A DNA stretch of 64,000 bases from Alphaproteobacteria bacterium. GTDB taxonomy: Bacteria > Pseudomonadota > Alphaproteobacteria > CACIAM-22H2. The stretch lies in the NCBI GenBank assembly GCA_017308135.1, contig JAFKFM010000007.1, positions 142,001 to 206,000 on the forward strand, written 5' to 3'. The position numbers and the translations under genes were made by a program. Shown one piece after another: positions 36,794 through 46,925 of the stretch. The notes under the pieces are model-generated. The model saw only the letters and a list, made by a program, of their open reading frames with translations. It was not told where the DNA came from and searched no databases. Numbering within the stretch: position 1 is the stretch's first letter; every line of letters starts with the position of its first letter.

Positions 36794-37300
36794 TTGGATT
36801 TGAAGGCCGAAATCGACGGGCTGCCGGCGGAAGACGCGCTCGATTCGCGCGGCCGGCATTTGTTCGATTATTGGGCCGCCAAGCGGGGGGCGCGGAAAAT
36901 GCCCGCGCGCGCCGATCTCGAACCCGGCGATATTCCCGGGCATCTGCCCGATATCGGCCTGGTCGACGTGCTGGGCGAGGATCCCTATTTTCGCTATCGC
37001 TTGCTCGGCACGCGGCAGGTCGCCGCGCGCGGTTTCGATCCGACCGGGCGGCCGGTGGTCGAAGGCTATCTCGGCCAAGACGTGCCCGGCATGCGCGAAC
37101 AGGTTCTGTCGAATTATCGCAGCGTGATCGCCGGCGGGCGGCCGCTATTCCGCGACACGTCGGTGCGCGGGCAGGACAATCGCGGCGATATGCTGTGGGG
37201 CGGGCGCTATATCGCGCGCTATACGCTGTTCCTGCCGCTGGCGGCCGACGGTGCGAACACGGACATGGTCCTGTTCTTCACCAATTTCGAGAATTGCTAG
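36794..37300 (+). CDS. PAS-domain protein, PAS_5 family
   Basis: A 168-residue single PAS-like domain of the PAS_5 type common in Rhodospirillales and relatives. RHLFDYWAAKRGARKMPARA, LEPGDIPGHLPDIGLVDVLG, YFRYRLLGTRQVAARGFDPT and MVLFFTNFEN outline the fold. No output domain is attached, so it may sense a ligand or dock to another protein. Translation appears to use TTG 36794 with GGAG eight bases upstream; no ATG is available nearby. It is divergent from queC, with 86 bases between them. Confidence 0.75.
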   Translation: MDLKAEIDGLPAEDALDSRGRHLFDYWAAKRGARKMPARADLEPGDIPGHLPDIGLVDVLGEDPYFRYRLLGTRQVAARGFDPTGRPVVEGYLGQDVPGMREQVLSNYRSVIAGGRPLFRDTSVRGQDNRGDMLWGGRYIARYTLFLPLAADGANTDMVLFFTNFENC

Positions 37301-37312
37301 GCCGGTTCCCGC

Positions 37313-37939
37313 TTACGACGGCGGGATGAAGACCTGCGAAATCTCCCGGAACACCGGCAACGCTTCGCAAAGCTGCGAATGCGCGGCGAGGGCGGGCAGG
37401 CGATCGAACGGGATCAAACCCGGATGCGCATCGCGCGCGTGCCGCAGCGCGCAGGCGACCGCGATATCGGCATGCCCGATCGTCGCGCCGAACCAATATG
37501 GCGTGGCCCGCGATGCGCGGTCGGCTTCCAGCGCGTTCAACGCGCCGCCGATCTGGTCGCGCCAGCGCGTGTCGATCATCGTGGACGCCTTGTCGTGCAG
37601 CACTTTTTCGTAGAACAGGCTGACCGCCTTGTCGGCGAAGCCGGTGGCCAAGGCCGCGACCTTGATCGCGCGATGGCGATCGGGCTCGGCCACCGGGTAT
37701 AGGCGCTTTCCGGCCGGCACCAGCGAGTCGACGTAATCGAGGATCGCGTGGCTTTCGATCAGCACGTCGCCATCCGGCAGCACCAGCGTGGGCACGCGCA
37801 GCAGCGGGTTATAGGCGCGGATCTTGTCGGCCTCGCCGAAGGTCGACCACGGGCGATGCTCGAAAGCCAGGCCGTAGAGCTTCAGCGCGATGCCGACCCG
37901 GCGCACATAAGGCGAGTCGAATTGGCCGATCAGGATCAT
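37313..37939 (-). CDS. Glutathione S-transferase family protein
   Basis: A 208-residue GST with the thioredoxin-like N-terminal domain (ILIGQFDSPYVRRVGIALKL; S-P-Y at the glutathione site; RVPTLVLPDGDVLIESHAIL with the cis-Pro and the glutamate-Ser pair binding glutathione). An all-helical C-terminal domain follows (FGATIGHADIAVACALRHAR). It conjugates or reduces substrates with glutathione; the substrate is unknown. The ATG at 37939 lies five bases after the class I fumarase stop, so they are probably co-transcribed. A maleylacetoacetate isomerase-like role is possible but unsupported. Confidence 0.87.
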   Translation of the reverse strand: MILIGQFDSPYVRRVGIALKLYGLAFEHRPWSTFGEADKIRAYNPLLRVPTLVLPDGDVLIESHAILDYVDSLVPAGKRLYPVAEPDRHRAIKVAALATGFADKAVSLFYEKVLHDKASTMIDTRWRDQIGGALNALEADRASRATPYWFGATIGHADIAVACALRHARDAHPGLIPFDRLPALAAHSQLCEALPVFREISQVFIPPS

Positions 37940-37944
37940 GCGCG

Positions 37945-39561
<1,617 letters not shown>

Positions 39562-39606
39562 TCTGTCGGCTCCCCGAGCTAAGGAAGGCCGCACTCTACC
39601 CAAACG

Positions 39607-39633
39607 CCTCCCCCCGCGCAAAGCGGGGGGAGG
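39607..39633 (-). terminator. GC-rich hairpin after the chemoreceptor gene
   Basis: Perfect eleven-base arms CCTCCCCCCGC (39607-39617) and GCGGGGGGAGG (39623-39633) enclose GCAAA, ten bases past the stop of the minus-strand chemoreceptor gene and before the fumarase gene. On the minus strand only a short T-rich stretch (CGTTTGGGT) follows, so termination may be partial. Confidence 0.55.
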
Positions 39634-39642
39634 GTAACCGGG

Positions 39643-41142
39643 TTACATCGCGCGGACGGTCGCCACGAAGGCGTCGACGCGCCCGGACAGATCGCTCGTT
39701 TGGCCGGAAAGGTTTTCGGCCAGCGTCTGCATCGACACCAGCGATTCGCTGGTGCTGGCCGCCGATTGGCTGACGCCCGTGATGTTGGACGACACCTCGC
39801 GAGTCGCGGCCGATTGCTCCTCGACCGCGCCCGAGATGGAGGTGCTGATGCCGTTCACGCGGCCGATGATTTCGCCGATCTCGCGGATCGCGTCCGCCGT
39901 CGTGCGGCTCGCGTTCTGGATGTCGGCGATTTGGGCCGCGATCTCCTCCGTCGCCCGGGAGGTCTGGTTGGCGAGCGACTTGACCTCGGACGCGACGACC
40001 GCGAAGCCTTTGCCCGCGTCGCCGGCGCGTGCGGCTTCGATCGTCGCGTTGAGCGCGAGCAGATTGGTCTGCCCCGCGATGTCGGTGATCAGCTTCGTGA
40101 CGCTGCCGATTTTCTCGGCCGCCGCGACGAGCGTGGCGACCATCGATTCCGACTGCTTGGCGCGATCGACGGCGGCGCCGACGATCGTGGTCGAGTCGGA
40201 AAGCTGGCGCGCGATCTCGCTGCTGGACGCCGAAAGCTCCTCGGTCGCCGCCGACACGGTCGAGGCTTGCGAGTTGGTCTCTTCGGCCGCCGACGCCAGG
40301 CTTTGCGTCGTGACGCGCAGATCGCCCGATGCGGCGGCGAGCGTTTGGACCAGCGATTTGACGTTTTTCTCGAAATCGTCGGCCAGCGCGCGGGTCTGCG
40401 CCTTGCGCGGCGACAGGTCGGTGGCGAATTTGATGACCTTGTAGGGCTGGCCATGTGTGTTGAAGATCGGATTGTACGACGCTTCGATCCACACTTCGCG
40501 CCCGCCCTTGCCGATCCGCTTGTACTGTGCGGCCTGGAATTCGCCGCGCCGCAGATTCGCCCAGAACGTCTTGTACTCGCCGCTCGCCGCGAAGGCCGGC
40601 TCGACGAACATCGAATGGTGCCGCCCTTTGATCTCGTCGAGGGCGTAGCCGAGCGTCGTCAGGAAGTTCGCGTTGGCGTCGAGAATCATGCCGTCGAGGT
40701 CGAACTCGATCGTCGCCTGCGAACGGTCGAGCGCCTTGATCTGGCCCTCCTGCTCGATCGCCGCGTTCTTCGTCGCGGTGATGTCGGTCGCGAGTTTGAC
40801 GACTTTCACCGCCTTGCCGGACGCGTTCAAGATCGGGTTGTACGACGCCTCGATCCATACTTCGCGGCCGCCTTTGCCCAGGCGCAGATACTGCGCGCGC
40901 TGGAATTCGCCGCGATTGAGTTTCGCCCAGAATTCCTTGTATTCCGGGCTCGCGGCATAGGCGGGCTCAACGAACATCGAATGATGCTTGCCGCGCACTT
41001 CTTCCTGCGAATAACCCATCGCCTTCAAGAAATTCTCGTTCGCCGTGACGATCGTGCCATCCAGTTCGAATTCGATGATGGCTTGCGACTTATCGAGCGC
41101 AGCCAAGATTGTTTTCGCGTTGGACGCTTGTGACCCGAACAT
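39643..41142 (-). CDS. Soluble methyl-accepting chemotaxis protein with two PAS domains
   Basis: A 499-residue chemoreceptor without membrane helices. Two closely similar PAS domains (about 12-125 and 135-250) each contain a [11 protein letters not shown]- or [11 protein letters not shown]-type segment, [24 protein letters not shown], and [16 protein letters not shown], the look of an internal duplication. A signalling domain follows (about 260-499) with the hairpin-tip sequence [20 protein letters not shown], where CheA and CheW dock. The PAS pair may bind heme, flavin or a small ligand, so it could sense cytoplasmic redox or energy. No other chemotaxis genes are adjacent. Its leader is structured (41143-41219). 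Confidence 0.9.
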   Translation of the reverse strand: MFGSQASNAKTILAALDKSQAIIEFELDGTIVTANENFLKAMGYSQEEVRGKHHSMFVEPAYAASPEYKEFWAKLNRGEFQRAQYLRLGKGGREVWIEASYNPILNASGKAVKVVKLATDITATKNAAIEQEGQIKALDRSQATIEFDLDGMILDANANFLTTLGYALDEIKGRHHSMFVEPAFAASGEYKTFWANLRRGEFQAAQYKRIGKGGREVWIEASYNPIFNTHGQPYKVIKFATDLSPRKAQTRALADDFEKNVKSLVQTLAAASGDLRVTTQSLASAAEETNSQASTVSAATEELSASSSEIARQLSDSTTIVGAAVDRAKQSESMVATLVAAAEKIGSVTKLITDIAGQTNLLALNATIEAARAGDAGKGFAVVASEVKSLANQTSRATEEIAAQIADIQNASRTTADAIREIGEIIGRVNGISTSISGAVEEQSAATREVSSNITGVSQSAASTSESLVSMQTLAENLSGQTSDLSGRVDAFVATVRAM

Positions 41143-41219
41143 CTGGTTCTCTCTCCCGCTTCGGCGCTATCGCCGTCGGCAATCGCTGGATTGCGACTGC
41201 GCTACGGGCGGGAGAGTGA
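41143..41219 (-). promoter_or_regulatory. Structured 5' leader able to sequester the chemoreceptor ribosome site
   Basis: Read on the minus strand, CTCTCCCGC (41216-41208) pairs perfectly with GCGGGAGAG (41159-41151). This closes two inner hairpins: GCAATC-CAGC-GATTGC and CGGCG-ATAG-CGCCG. The 3' arm contains GGGAG, the probable Shine-Dalgarno sequence ten bases before the ATG. Folding would block initiation, and melting or ligand-driven change would allow it. It does not match the cyclic-di-GMP GEMM pattern. Confidence 0.5.
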
Positions 41220-41237
41220 TGTCGTTGTCTTATTCTT

Positions 41238-41266
41238 GTCTTAAAAATCGGCGGCGATTCGTACAA
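41238..41266 (-). promoter_or_regulatory. Possible promoter of the chemoreceptor gene
   Basis: On the minus strand, TTGTAC (41266-41261), 17 bases, then TAAGAC (41243-41238) gives a moderate sigma-70-like match upstream of the structured leader. The remaining bases up to the sspB stop at 41359 show nothing else. Confidence 0.3.
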
Positions 41267-41358
41267 TCGCGTTTTTTCCGCTGCCGGTTCGCAGCATACG
41301 AACGTATCCTGCGTGTCGCGGATCGACGGGCCGATTTCGCAACTCTGTAGACTCGATG

Positions 41359-41868
41359 TCAGTTTTTCTTGCGAAATGCATCAAGCGCCACAACGCGCGC
41401 GCCGCTTTCGGGTTGTTCGGCCGGCGTTTCGGTTTTCGCTTCGCTTTTTGCGATTTCTTTCGCCGGCGCGGCTTCCGGCTTCGCGGCCGGCGGCGTGCTC
41501 GCCGGGAATTGCAAACCGAACTGGACCGACGGATCGACGAAGGCGGTGATCGCGGCGTAAGGCACGATCAGGCGTTCATGAACGCGATCGAAGGACAAGG
41601 TCACGCCGAAGCGATCGGCATCGACCTTCAAATCCCAAAACTGGTGTTGCAGCACGATCGTCATTTCGTCGGGGTGGCGCTGCTTCAAGCGCGCGGGAAT
41701 ATCGACCTCGGGAAATTCGGTGCGGAAGGTGATGTAGAAATGATGCTCGCCCGGCAGCCCGGTCGCGGCGGCCGTTTCCAGCGCCTCGCGCACCACGCCG
41801 CGCAGCGCGTTCTCCATCATCCGATCGTAGTGCAGTTTGTCGTTCTTTTCGCTGCTCACTGGCCGCAC
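41359..41868 (-). CDS. sspB: ClpXP protease specificity-enhancing factor, SspB alpha type
   Basis: A protein of up to 169 residues that delivers tmRNA-tagged proteins to ClpXP. The alpha-type signature is clear: DKLHYDRMMENALRGVVREA, HFYITFRTEFPEVDIPARLK, EMTIVLQHQFWDLKVDADRF and GVTLSFDRVHERLIVPYAAI. A long disordered tail follows, ending in a short basic segment (VVALDAFRKK) that should dock on the ClpX N-domain. The start is uncertain: GTG 41868 gives the frame used here, and GTG 41859 is also possible. The tmRNA gene lies just upstream on the same strand, so tag and adaptor are encoded side by side. Confidence 0.9.
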   Translation of the reverse strand: MRPVSSEKNDKLHYDRMMENALRGVVREALETAAATGLPGEHHFYITFRTEFPEVDIPARLKQRHPDEMTIVLQHQFWDLKVDADRFGVTLSFDRVHERLIVPYAAITAFVDPSVQFGLQFPASTPPAAKPEAAPAKEIAKSEAKTETPAEQPESGARVVALDAFRKKN

Positions 41869-41929
41869 CCCGTCGGGAATCGTGGTCGGGAATCGTGCTC
41901 GTCCGCCCGGCTTCGTGCCGGTCGAAAGT

Positions 41930-42205
41930 GGGGGGCTTCTGTTGCCCGGCGCCCCCCGAGCCGCGCTTTAGGACATACGTCAGGCGCCGTTAGGCGGCCA
42001 GACGCGCTTCCGAAGCGAGAGCCACGTTGTCGTTGGCATCTCTAGATTGGCCCGATATCGGCGGTACCATGCCGAGCGAAAGTCATACCTTTACCCGCGC
42101 GTCGATCCTGGTTCGCCCCCGTAGATGGTGGAGGCGCCGGGCACTGCCCCCGGGTCCGCATCGGCTATTACGTAAGCCGTTTATCGCCATAGCCGGTTGC
42201 CCGGC
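41930..42205 (-). ncRNA. ssrA: Transfer-messenger RNA, circularly permuted two-piece form
   Basis: The minus strand encodes an alphaproteobacterial split tmRNA that rescues stalled ribosomes. The acceptor piece comes first (about 42205-42126), with T-arm CCGGG/CCCGG and an end CGCCTCC-A-CCA. A spacer of about five bases (42125-42121) follows. The coding piece then starts GGGGGCGAACCAGGATCGAC at 42120, and GGGGGCG pairs with CGCCTCC as the acceptor stem. The tag frame (42037-41990) reads ANDNVALASEARLAA then TAA. A -10 box TATATT (42217-42212) fits transcription from about 42205. A GGGGGGC/GCCCCCC hairpin (41930-41957) probably ends the transcript. Exact piece ends are estimates. Confidence 0.92.
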
Positions 42206-42293
42206 ACCCCGAATATAGGCGTTCGGCGGTTCCGGGGAAAGGGGGCGGGCGGTACACTCCGCCCCCATAAAATACCAGCCCCGAGTCGCGCCG

Positions 42294-43229
42294 ATGTCCA
42301 ATCTGAACGCCGAACAACAAGCCGAGATCGATGCCGCCCGCGCGGCCCAGGCGACCACCCGCCGTCCGACGGTGCCCGCGTTGGAGGAAATCCTCTATTC
42401 GGCGTTGCCCGTGCTCGATAGCGGCTTCGTGCGGGTGATCGATTATTTCGGCGACGATGCGGCGATCGTGCAGGCGGCGCGCGTCTCCTACGGCAAGGGC
42501 ACCAAGAAGGTTTCCGACGACCGGAACCTGATCCGCTACCTCATGCGCCACCGCCACTCGACCCCGTTCGAGATGTGCGAGATCAAGCTGCACGTGAAGC
42601 TGCCGATCTTCGTCGCGCGCCAGTGGATCCGCCATCGCACGGCGAATGTGAACGAGTATTCGGCGCGATATTCGATCCTCGACCGCGAATTCTACGTGCC
42701 GGTCCCGGGCCAGCTTGCCGCGCAATCGACCGTGAACCGCCAGGGGCGCGGCGATTTGTTGCAGGGCGCGGACGCCGAGAAAGCGCTGTCGGCGATCGAG
42801 AATCTCTCGGCCGAAGCCTATCGCGTCTACGAGGAATTGCTGAACGAGACGCGCGACGGCACGACGATCGTGCCGGGCAAGCCGGGCCTCGCGCGCGAGC
42901 TCGCGCGCATGACGTTGCCGACGAACTACTACACGCAATGGTACTGGAAGGTCGATCTCAACAACCTTCTGCATTTCCTGTCGTTGCGCGCCGACGCCCA
43001 TGCGCAATACGAAATCCGCGTCTATGCCGATGAGATCTGCAAGATCGTCGAGCGCTGGTGCCCGATCGCGTTCGAGGCGTTCCGCGATTACCGGATGACG
43101 GGCACGGCCGTGTCGGGGCCGGGCATGGCGGTGATCAAGCGCTTGCTGGCGGGTGAAAACGTCACGCAGGAAAACTCGGGCCTCGGCAAGCGCGAGTGGA
43201 CCGAGTTGATGGCCACGCTGGAGCGTTAA
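42294..43229 (+). CDS. thyX: FAD-dependent thymidylate synthase
   Basis: A 311-residue flavin-dependent thymidylate synthase that makes dTMP from dUMP with methylene-tetrahydrofolate and NADPH. The ThyX motif [15 protein letters not shown] fits R-H-R-x(7)-S closely (about residues 110-124). [20 protein letters not shown] and [20 protein letters not shown] supply dUMP and FAD contacts. The length is somewhat above the 220-250 typical of shorter homologues, as in the alphaproteobacterial type. It is divergent from the tmRNA gene. Between them an inverted repeat GGGGGCGG/CCGCCCCC (42241-42266) overlaps the likely promoter area. Confidence 0.95.
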   Translation: MSNLNAEQQAEIDAARAAQATTRRPTVPALEEILYSALPVLDSGFVRVIDYFGDDAAIVQAARVSYGKGTKKVSDDRNLIRYLMRHRHSTPFEMCEIKLHVKLPIFVARQWIRHRTANVNEYSARYSILDREFYVPVPGQLAAQSTVNRQGRGDLLQGADAEKALSAIENLSAEAYRVYEELLNETRDGTTIVPGKPGLARELARMTLPTNYYTQWYWKVDLNNLLHFLSLRADAHAQYEIRVYADEICKIVERWCPIAFEAFRDYRMTGTAVSGPGMAVIKRLLAGENVTQENSGLGKREWTELMATLER

Positions 43230-43294
43230 TCCCGGCGGCGCGACGTATTTTATAAGCCTGGAAGCGGGCGTTTCGCTTACCCATATCCCGCGTC

Positions 43295-43546
43295 ATGGTC
43301 GACGATCGGGAATTTCGTTGCGCCGATATTCGCGAACGCAACCGCCGCTTGGCGCAGTGGGCCGGTCGGCGCATGGGCTTTTCCGGCGCCTGGATGGACG
43401 CCTACGAACAGGAAATCGTCACCGCCGATTACGAGGCGCCGGGCTGCGAAGATGTCGTTCGCAAAATCGCGGCGGATTTCGCCAATCATGATATCGCGGT
43501 CGACGCGGCGGAAATCCGCGCGCAAATACGCCGCTTCGGCGGCTGA
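43295..43546 (+). CDS. Short DUF1476 protein, F1-ATPase inhibitor zeta-like
   Basis: An 83-residue member of DUF1476, the zeta inhibitor family of alphaproteobacterial F1Fo-ATP synthases. The core helices are preserved: RERNRRLAQWAGRRMG, DAYEQEIVTADYEAPGCEDV and VRKIAADFANHDIAVDAAEI. It is about 20 residues shorter than usual zeta proteins, mostly at the N-terminal inhibitory region and the C-terminal end. It may be a paralogue that no longer blocks ATP hydrolysis or does so differently. It follows thyX after 65 bases and its stop lies two bases from the convergent SPOR lipoprotein gene. Confidence 0.7.
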   Translation: MVDDREFRCADIRERNRRLAQWAGRRMGFSGAWMDAYEQEIVTADYEAPGCEDVVRKIAADFANHDIAVDAAEIRAQIRRFGG

Positions 43547-43547
43547 T

Positions 43548-44342
43548 TTACTGCGGAATGCCCGTGTTGCTGGGCTGACGGCGCGGCGGTAGCGGCGGCG
43601 CCAAGGGCGTCGGCGCGCCGTTGGCGGCGGGTGCGGCTTGCGGTGTCGGTGCTTGCACCGGCGCGGGCGGCGGCGGCGTCACCGTCGCGGCCGGTGCCGG
43701 CATCTGCGCCGGTGGCGCGGCCGGGGCCGGCATTTCGGCCGCCGGTTGCGGCGTGCCGCGCGGCTGGCGTTGGCGCTGCATCGTTCCCGACCCGGGCGTG
43801 GCGGCGGGGGAAGCGGGTGAAGCAGCCGGCGCATTCGCGCGCGGCATCTGCGCATTGGGCTGACTCGCCGCGGCGACGGGCATCGGCACGCAATACATGC
43901 GGTTGGAGCGCGCCCAATTGCAGAAGCGGTTCACTTCCTCGGCGTTCGGGAAATCGCCCGCCAGCAAGCGGATCCACGGCTGGCCGTTGATCGTGACGGG
44001 CACGAAATAGGGCTTCAGCGTCTGCAAGGCGGGCTGCTGGCGGACATATTGCTGCCAGCCGGCTTGCGCGCTTTCGGCCGTGCGATAGGACGCAAGATGC
44101 CCGGCCAGCACCATCGACGGCGCTTGCATCGCTTGCGGGGCGGGGGCCGCCGCCATCGGGGCGGGGGCCATGGGGGCGACTTGCGGCACCGGCGCCATGG
44201 CACTGGGCGGCGGGGGCGGCGGGGCCACGACGATGGCGGGCTGGGCCGCCGGCATGCGCGCCGAATCGTCCGCGCACGCCGCCAACGCGACGAGGGCGGC
44301 CCCGGCCAACAACATTGATTTTTTACGCACGCGCATCGTCAT
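43548..44342 (-). CDS. SPOR-domain lipoprotein
   Basis: A 264-residue envelope protein. The N-terminus is a lipoprotein signal (KKSMLLAGAALVALAAC) with lipobox LAAC, so it is probably anchored by lipid to the outer or inner membrane. A SPOR domain follows near residues 75-155 (MVLAGHLASYRTAESAQAGW; PYFVPVTINGQPWIRLLAGD; FCNWARSNRMYCVP). SPOR domains bind denuded glycan strands at division sites. The flanks are long Ala/Pro-rich regions, likely flexible tethers. It lies downstream of the mrp gene on the same strand with 50 bases between. Confidence 0.82.
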   Translation of the reverse strand: MTMRVRKKSMLLAGAALVALAACADDSARMPAAQPAIVVAPPPPPPSAMAPVPQVAPMAPAPMAAAPAPQAMQAPSMVLAGHLASYRTAESAQAGWQQYVRQQPALQTLKPYFVPVTINGQPWIRLLAGDFPNAEEVNRFCNWARSNRMYCVPMPVAAASQPNAQMPRANAPAASPASPAATPGSGTMQRQRQPRGTPQPAAEMPAPAAPPAQMPAPAATVTPPPPAPVQAPTPQAAPAANGAPTPLAPPLPPRRQPSNTGIPQ

Positions 44343-44392
44343 GGACCGATCCCGAATCGGACTAGTCCCGGATTGTACTCGCGAAATCGCGG

Positions 44393-45517
44393 TTACTGAA
44401 CGACGATGCGCGGACCCGCCGGCCGGGACGATTTAAGGCCGGGTTCGACCTTGGCCCAAACCTGATCGGCGATCGCGCGATAGGCGGCGGCATGGGCGCT
44501 GTCGGGCTGGCTCGCGACGATCGGCGTGCCGCCGTCGGAGGTTTCGCGGATCGCGATATGCAGCGGCACTTCGCCCAGGAACGGCACGCCCAGCTTGTCG
44601 GCCTCGGCACGCGCGCCGCCATGGCCGAAGATGTGCTCGCGATGGCCGCAACTCGAGCAGACGTGGTAGCTCATGTTCTCGACGATGCCGAGCACCGGCA
44701 CCTCGACCTTGCGGAACATGTTGAGGCCCTTGCGCGCGTCGAGCAGTGCTATGTCCTGCGGCGTGGAAACGATCACCGCCCCGGCCAGAGGTACACGCTG
44801 CGCCATGGTCAACTGCGCATCGCCCGTCCCCGGCGGCATGTCGACGATCATGATGTCGAGCTCGCCCCACGCCACGTCGCGCAGCATTTGTTCGAGCGCG
44901 CCCATCACCATGGGCCCGCGCCAAATCATCGGCGTGTCTTCGGGGACGAGGAATCCCATCGACATGCACGCAACGCCATGATTGGTCATGGGTGCGAGGA
45001 TCTTGCCGTCGGGCGAATCCGGGCGGCCCGACAGGCCCAGCATGCGCGGCTGCGACGGCCCGTAGACGTCGGCGTCGAGCAAGCCAACCTTCAAGCCCTT
45101 CTGCGCCAGCGCCACGGCGATGTTGGTCGCGGTCGTGGATTTGCCGACACCGCCCTTGCCCGAGGCGACGGCGACGATCGCCTTGACGCCGGGAACGAGC
45201 TGCTTGGCGCCCGCACCTTGCGCCGGGCCGTGGCTATGTCCGTGGCCCTTCTGTGCCGCGGGCGCGCCGCCCTTTTGCGCCGTCAGAACCGCCGTGACCG
45301 ACAGCACGCCGGGAATTTTTTCGACCGCTTGCTCCGCCGCTTTGCGCAAAGGCTCGAGTTTGGGGCCGCGCGCCGGATCGACTTCCAGCGAGAAACCCAC
45401 ATGCCCGTCGCGTACCACCAATCCTTGGACCATGCCGAGGGTGAGAATGTCCTTGCCGGCGTCCGGGTCGACGATTTTCTTCAGGGCTTCGAGGATTTGG
45501 GCTTGGGCAACGCTCAC
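44393..45517 (-). CDS. apbC: Mrp/ApbC P-loop ATPase, iron-sulfur carrier
   Basis: A 374-residue iron-sulfur cluster carrier. The N-terminal MIP18/DUF59 domain (about 1-80; LKKIVDPDAGKDILTLGMVQ) is followed by a His-rich linker GHGHSHGP. The ATPase domain (about 105-365) has the deviant Walker A VASGKGGVGKSTTATNIAVA, LLDADVYGPSQPRMLGL, and IVDMPPGTGDAQLT. The paired cysteines C-x-x-C in YHVCSSCGHREHIFG hold the transferred cluster between two subunits. The gene is transcribed alone or with the SPOR lipoprotein gene and is divergent from hflK. Confidence 0.93.
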   Translation of the reverse strand: MSVAQAQILEALKKIVDPDAGKDILTLGMVQGLVVRDGHVGFSLEVDPARGPKLEPLRKAAEQAVEKIPGVLSVTAVLTAQKGGAPAAQKGHGHSHGPAQGAGAKQLVPGVKAIVAVASGKGGVGKSTTATNIAVALAQKGLKVGLLDADVYGPSQPRMLGLSGRPDSPDGKILAPMTNHGVACMSMGFLVPEDTPMIWRGPMVMGALEQMLRDVAWGELDIMIVDMPPGTGDAQLTMAQRVPLAGAVIVSTPQDIALLDARKGLNMFRKVEVPVLGIVENMSYHVCSSCGHREHIFGHGGARAEADKLGVPFLGEVPLHIAIRETSDGGTPIVASQPDSAHAAAYRAIADQVWAKVEPGLKSSRPAGPRIVVQ

Positions 45518-45722
45518 GGGCGGGGGTCCTTCATCGGGCGGGAACTTGAAACGCTGTAAAACTTGCTTAAATCCGTGCGCGTCCTGATTTGATCCGGGGC
45601 GCTTCGGCGTTTATATAGGCGCGCACTCGATCCGGGGCCACTTGTTCCGGAAGATCGGTTTTAGGAACGGACGTTGCGGAACATTCGCAACGTCTCACGA
45701 CAGGGAAAGGAAGCACATCTCC

Positions 45723-46925
45723 ATGCCGTGGAATCAAGGTGGTGGCGGCGGCCCATGGGGCGGCGGCGGTGGCGGCAGCAATGGCGGCGGCCAGCGCCCG
45801 AACAACCCCTGGGGCGGGCGTCCGCCGGGCGGCGGGGGTGGCGGGTCCAAGGGCCCGGATTTCGAGGATCTGGTCCGTAAAGGCCAGGAACAGCTGCGCC
45901 GTTACTTCCCGGGCGGACCGGGCGGCGGCAGCCAGGGCCTGTCGGCCAAGGCGCTGGCGCTGGGCGCCATCGTGCTGGTCGCGGGCTGGCTCGCGACCGG
46001 GTTCTACCGGGTCGAGCCCGCCAATGTCGGCGTCGTGCTGCGTTTCGGCGAAATGGAACGCATCACCTATCCCGGCCTCAACTGGCACATGCCCTATCCG
46101 GTCGAGAGCGTGATCCAGACCAACGTGTTGCAGGTCAACCAGCTGTCGGTCGGCTTCCGCGAAGGCAACGAAGCGCGCCGCGATCGTACGATGCTCGACG
46201 AATCGCTGATGCTGACCAGCGACCAGAACATTCTGGACGTGCGCTTCACGGTGCAATGGCGCATCGCCGACGCGTCGAAATTCCTGTTCAACGTCGCCTC
46301 ACCTGAGATCACCGTGAAGTCGGTTGCCGAAGCCGCGATGCGCGAGACGATCGGCCTCACGCCCATGCAGCCGATCTTCCAGAATCGTAACTCGGTCGAA
46401 ACGCGCGTGAAAGCGGCGATGCAAAGCCTGCTCGACTTCTACGAAGCGGGCATCGCGGTCGATCAAGTGCAGTTCCGTGCGGTCGAGCCGCCGCAGCAGG
46501 TGATCGACGCGTTCCGCGACGTGCAGCGCGCGATCCAGGATCGCCAGCGCGCGCAGAACGAGGCCGAATCCTACCGCAACGACATCGTGCCGCGCGCGCG
46601 CGGCGAAGCGCAGCGTTTGGCCCAGGAAGCCGAAGGTTATCGCCAGCAGATCGTGGCGCGCGCCACCGGCGACGTCGCGGGCTATCAGGCGCTGCTCGAA
46701 GCCTATCGCACGGCGCCGGATGTCACGCGCCAGCGCCTCTATCTCGAAATGATGGAAAACGTGTTGCGCGGCAACCAGAAGGTCATCATCGACCAGAACG
46801 GCGGCGGCGCAAGCGGTCAAGGCGTCGTTCCGCTTCTGCCGCTCAACGAATTGCTGCGCCGGCCGGCCCCCGCGACGGCGCCCGCGGCCGGGCAGCAGCC
46901 CCAGCAGCAAGGAGCGGTGCGATGA
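45723..46925 (+). CDS. hflK: FtsH protease modulator HflK
   Basis: A 400-residue membrane protein that with HflC forms a large vault around the FtsH protease. The N-terminus is cytoplasmic and very Gly-rich (residues 2-45). One membrane helix follows (AKALALGAIVLVAGWLATGF), then a band-7/SPFH domain (VEPANVGVVLRFGEMERITY; LTSDQNILDVRFTVQWRIAD) and a long helical region with ARATGDVAGYQALLEAYRTA. The tail is Pro/Gln-rich. The ATG at 45723 was chosen because the typical glycine-rich start MPWNQGGGGGPWG begins there and GGAAAGGAAG lies upstream. It overlaps hflC by four bases. Confidence 0.94.
   Translation: MPWNQGGGGGPWGGGGGGSNGGGQRPNNPWGGRPPGGGGGGSKGPDFEDLVRKGQEQLRRYFPGGPGGGSQGLSAKALALGAIVLVAGWLATGFYRVEPANVGVVLRFGEMERITYPGLNWHMPYPVESVIQTNVLQVNQLSVGFREGNEARRDRTMLDESLMLTSDQNILDVRFTVQWRIADASKFLFNVASPEITVKSVAEAAMRETIGLTPMQPIFQNRNSVETRVKAAMQSLLDFYEAGIAVDQVQFRAVEPPQQVIDAFRDVQRAIQDRQRAQNEAESYRNDIVPRARGEAQRLAQEAEGYRQQIVARATGDVAGYQALLEAYRTAPDVTRQRLYLEMMENVLRGNQKVIIDQNGGGASGQGVVPLLPLNELLRRPAPATAPAAGQQPQQQGAVR

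Noticed and set aside
41143-41219. Cyclic-di-GMP (GEMM) riboswitch before the chemoreceptor gene
   Set aside because: The expected GEMM tetraloop-receptor and conserved junction bases are absent, although the region is clearly structured.
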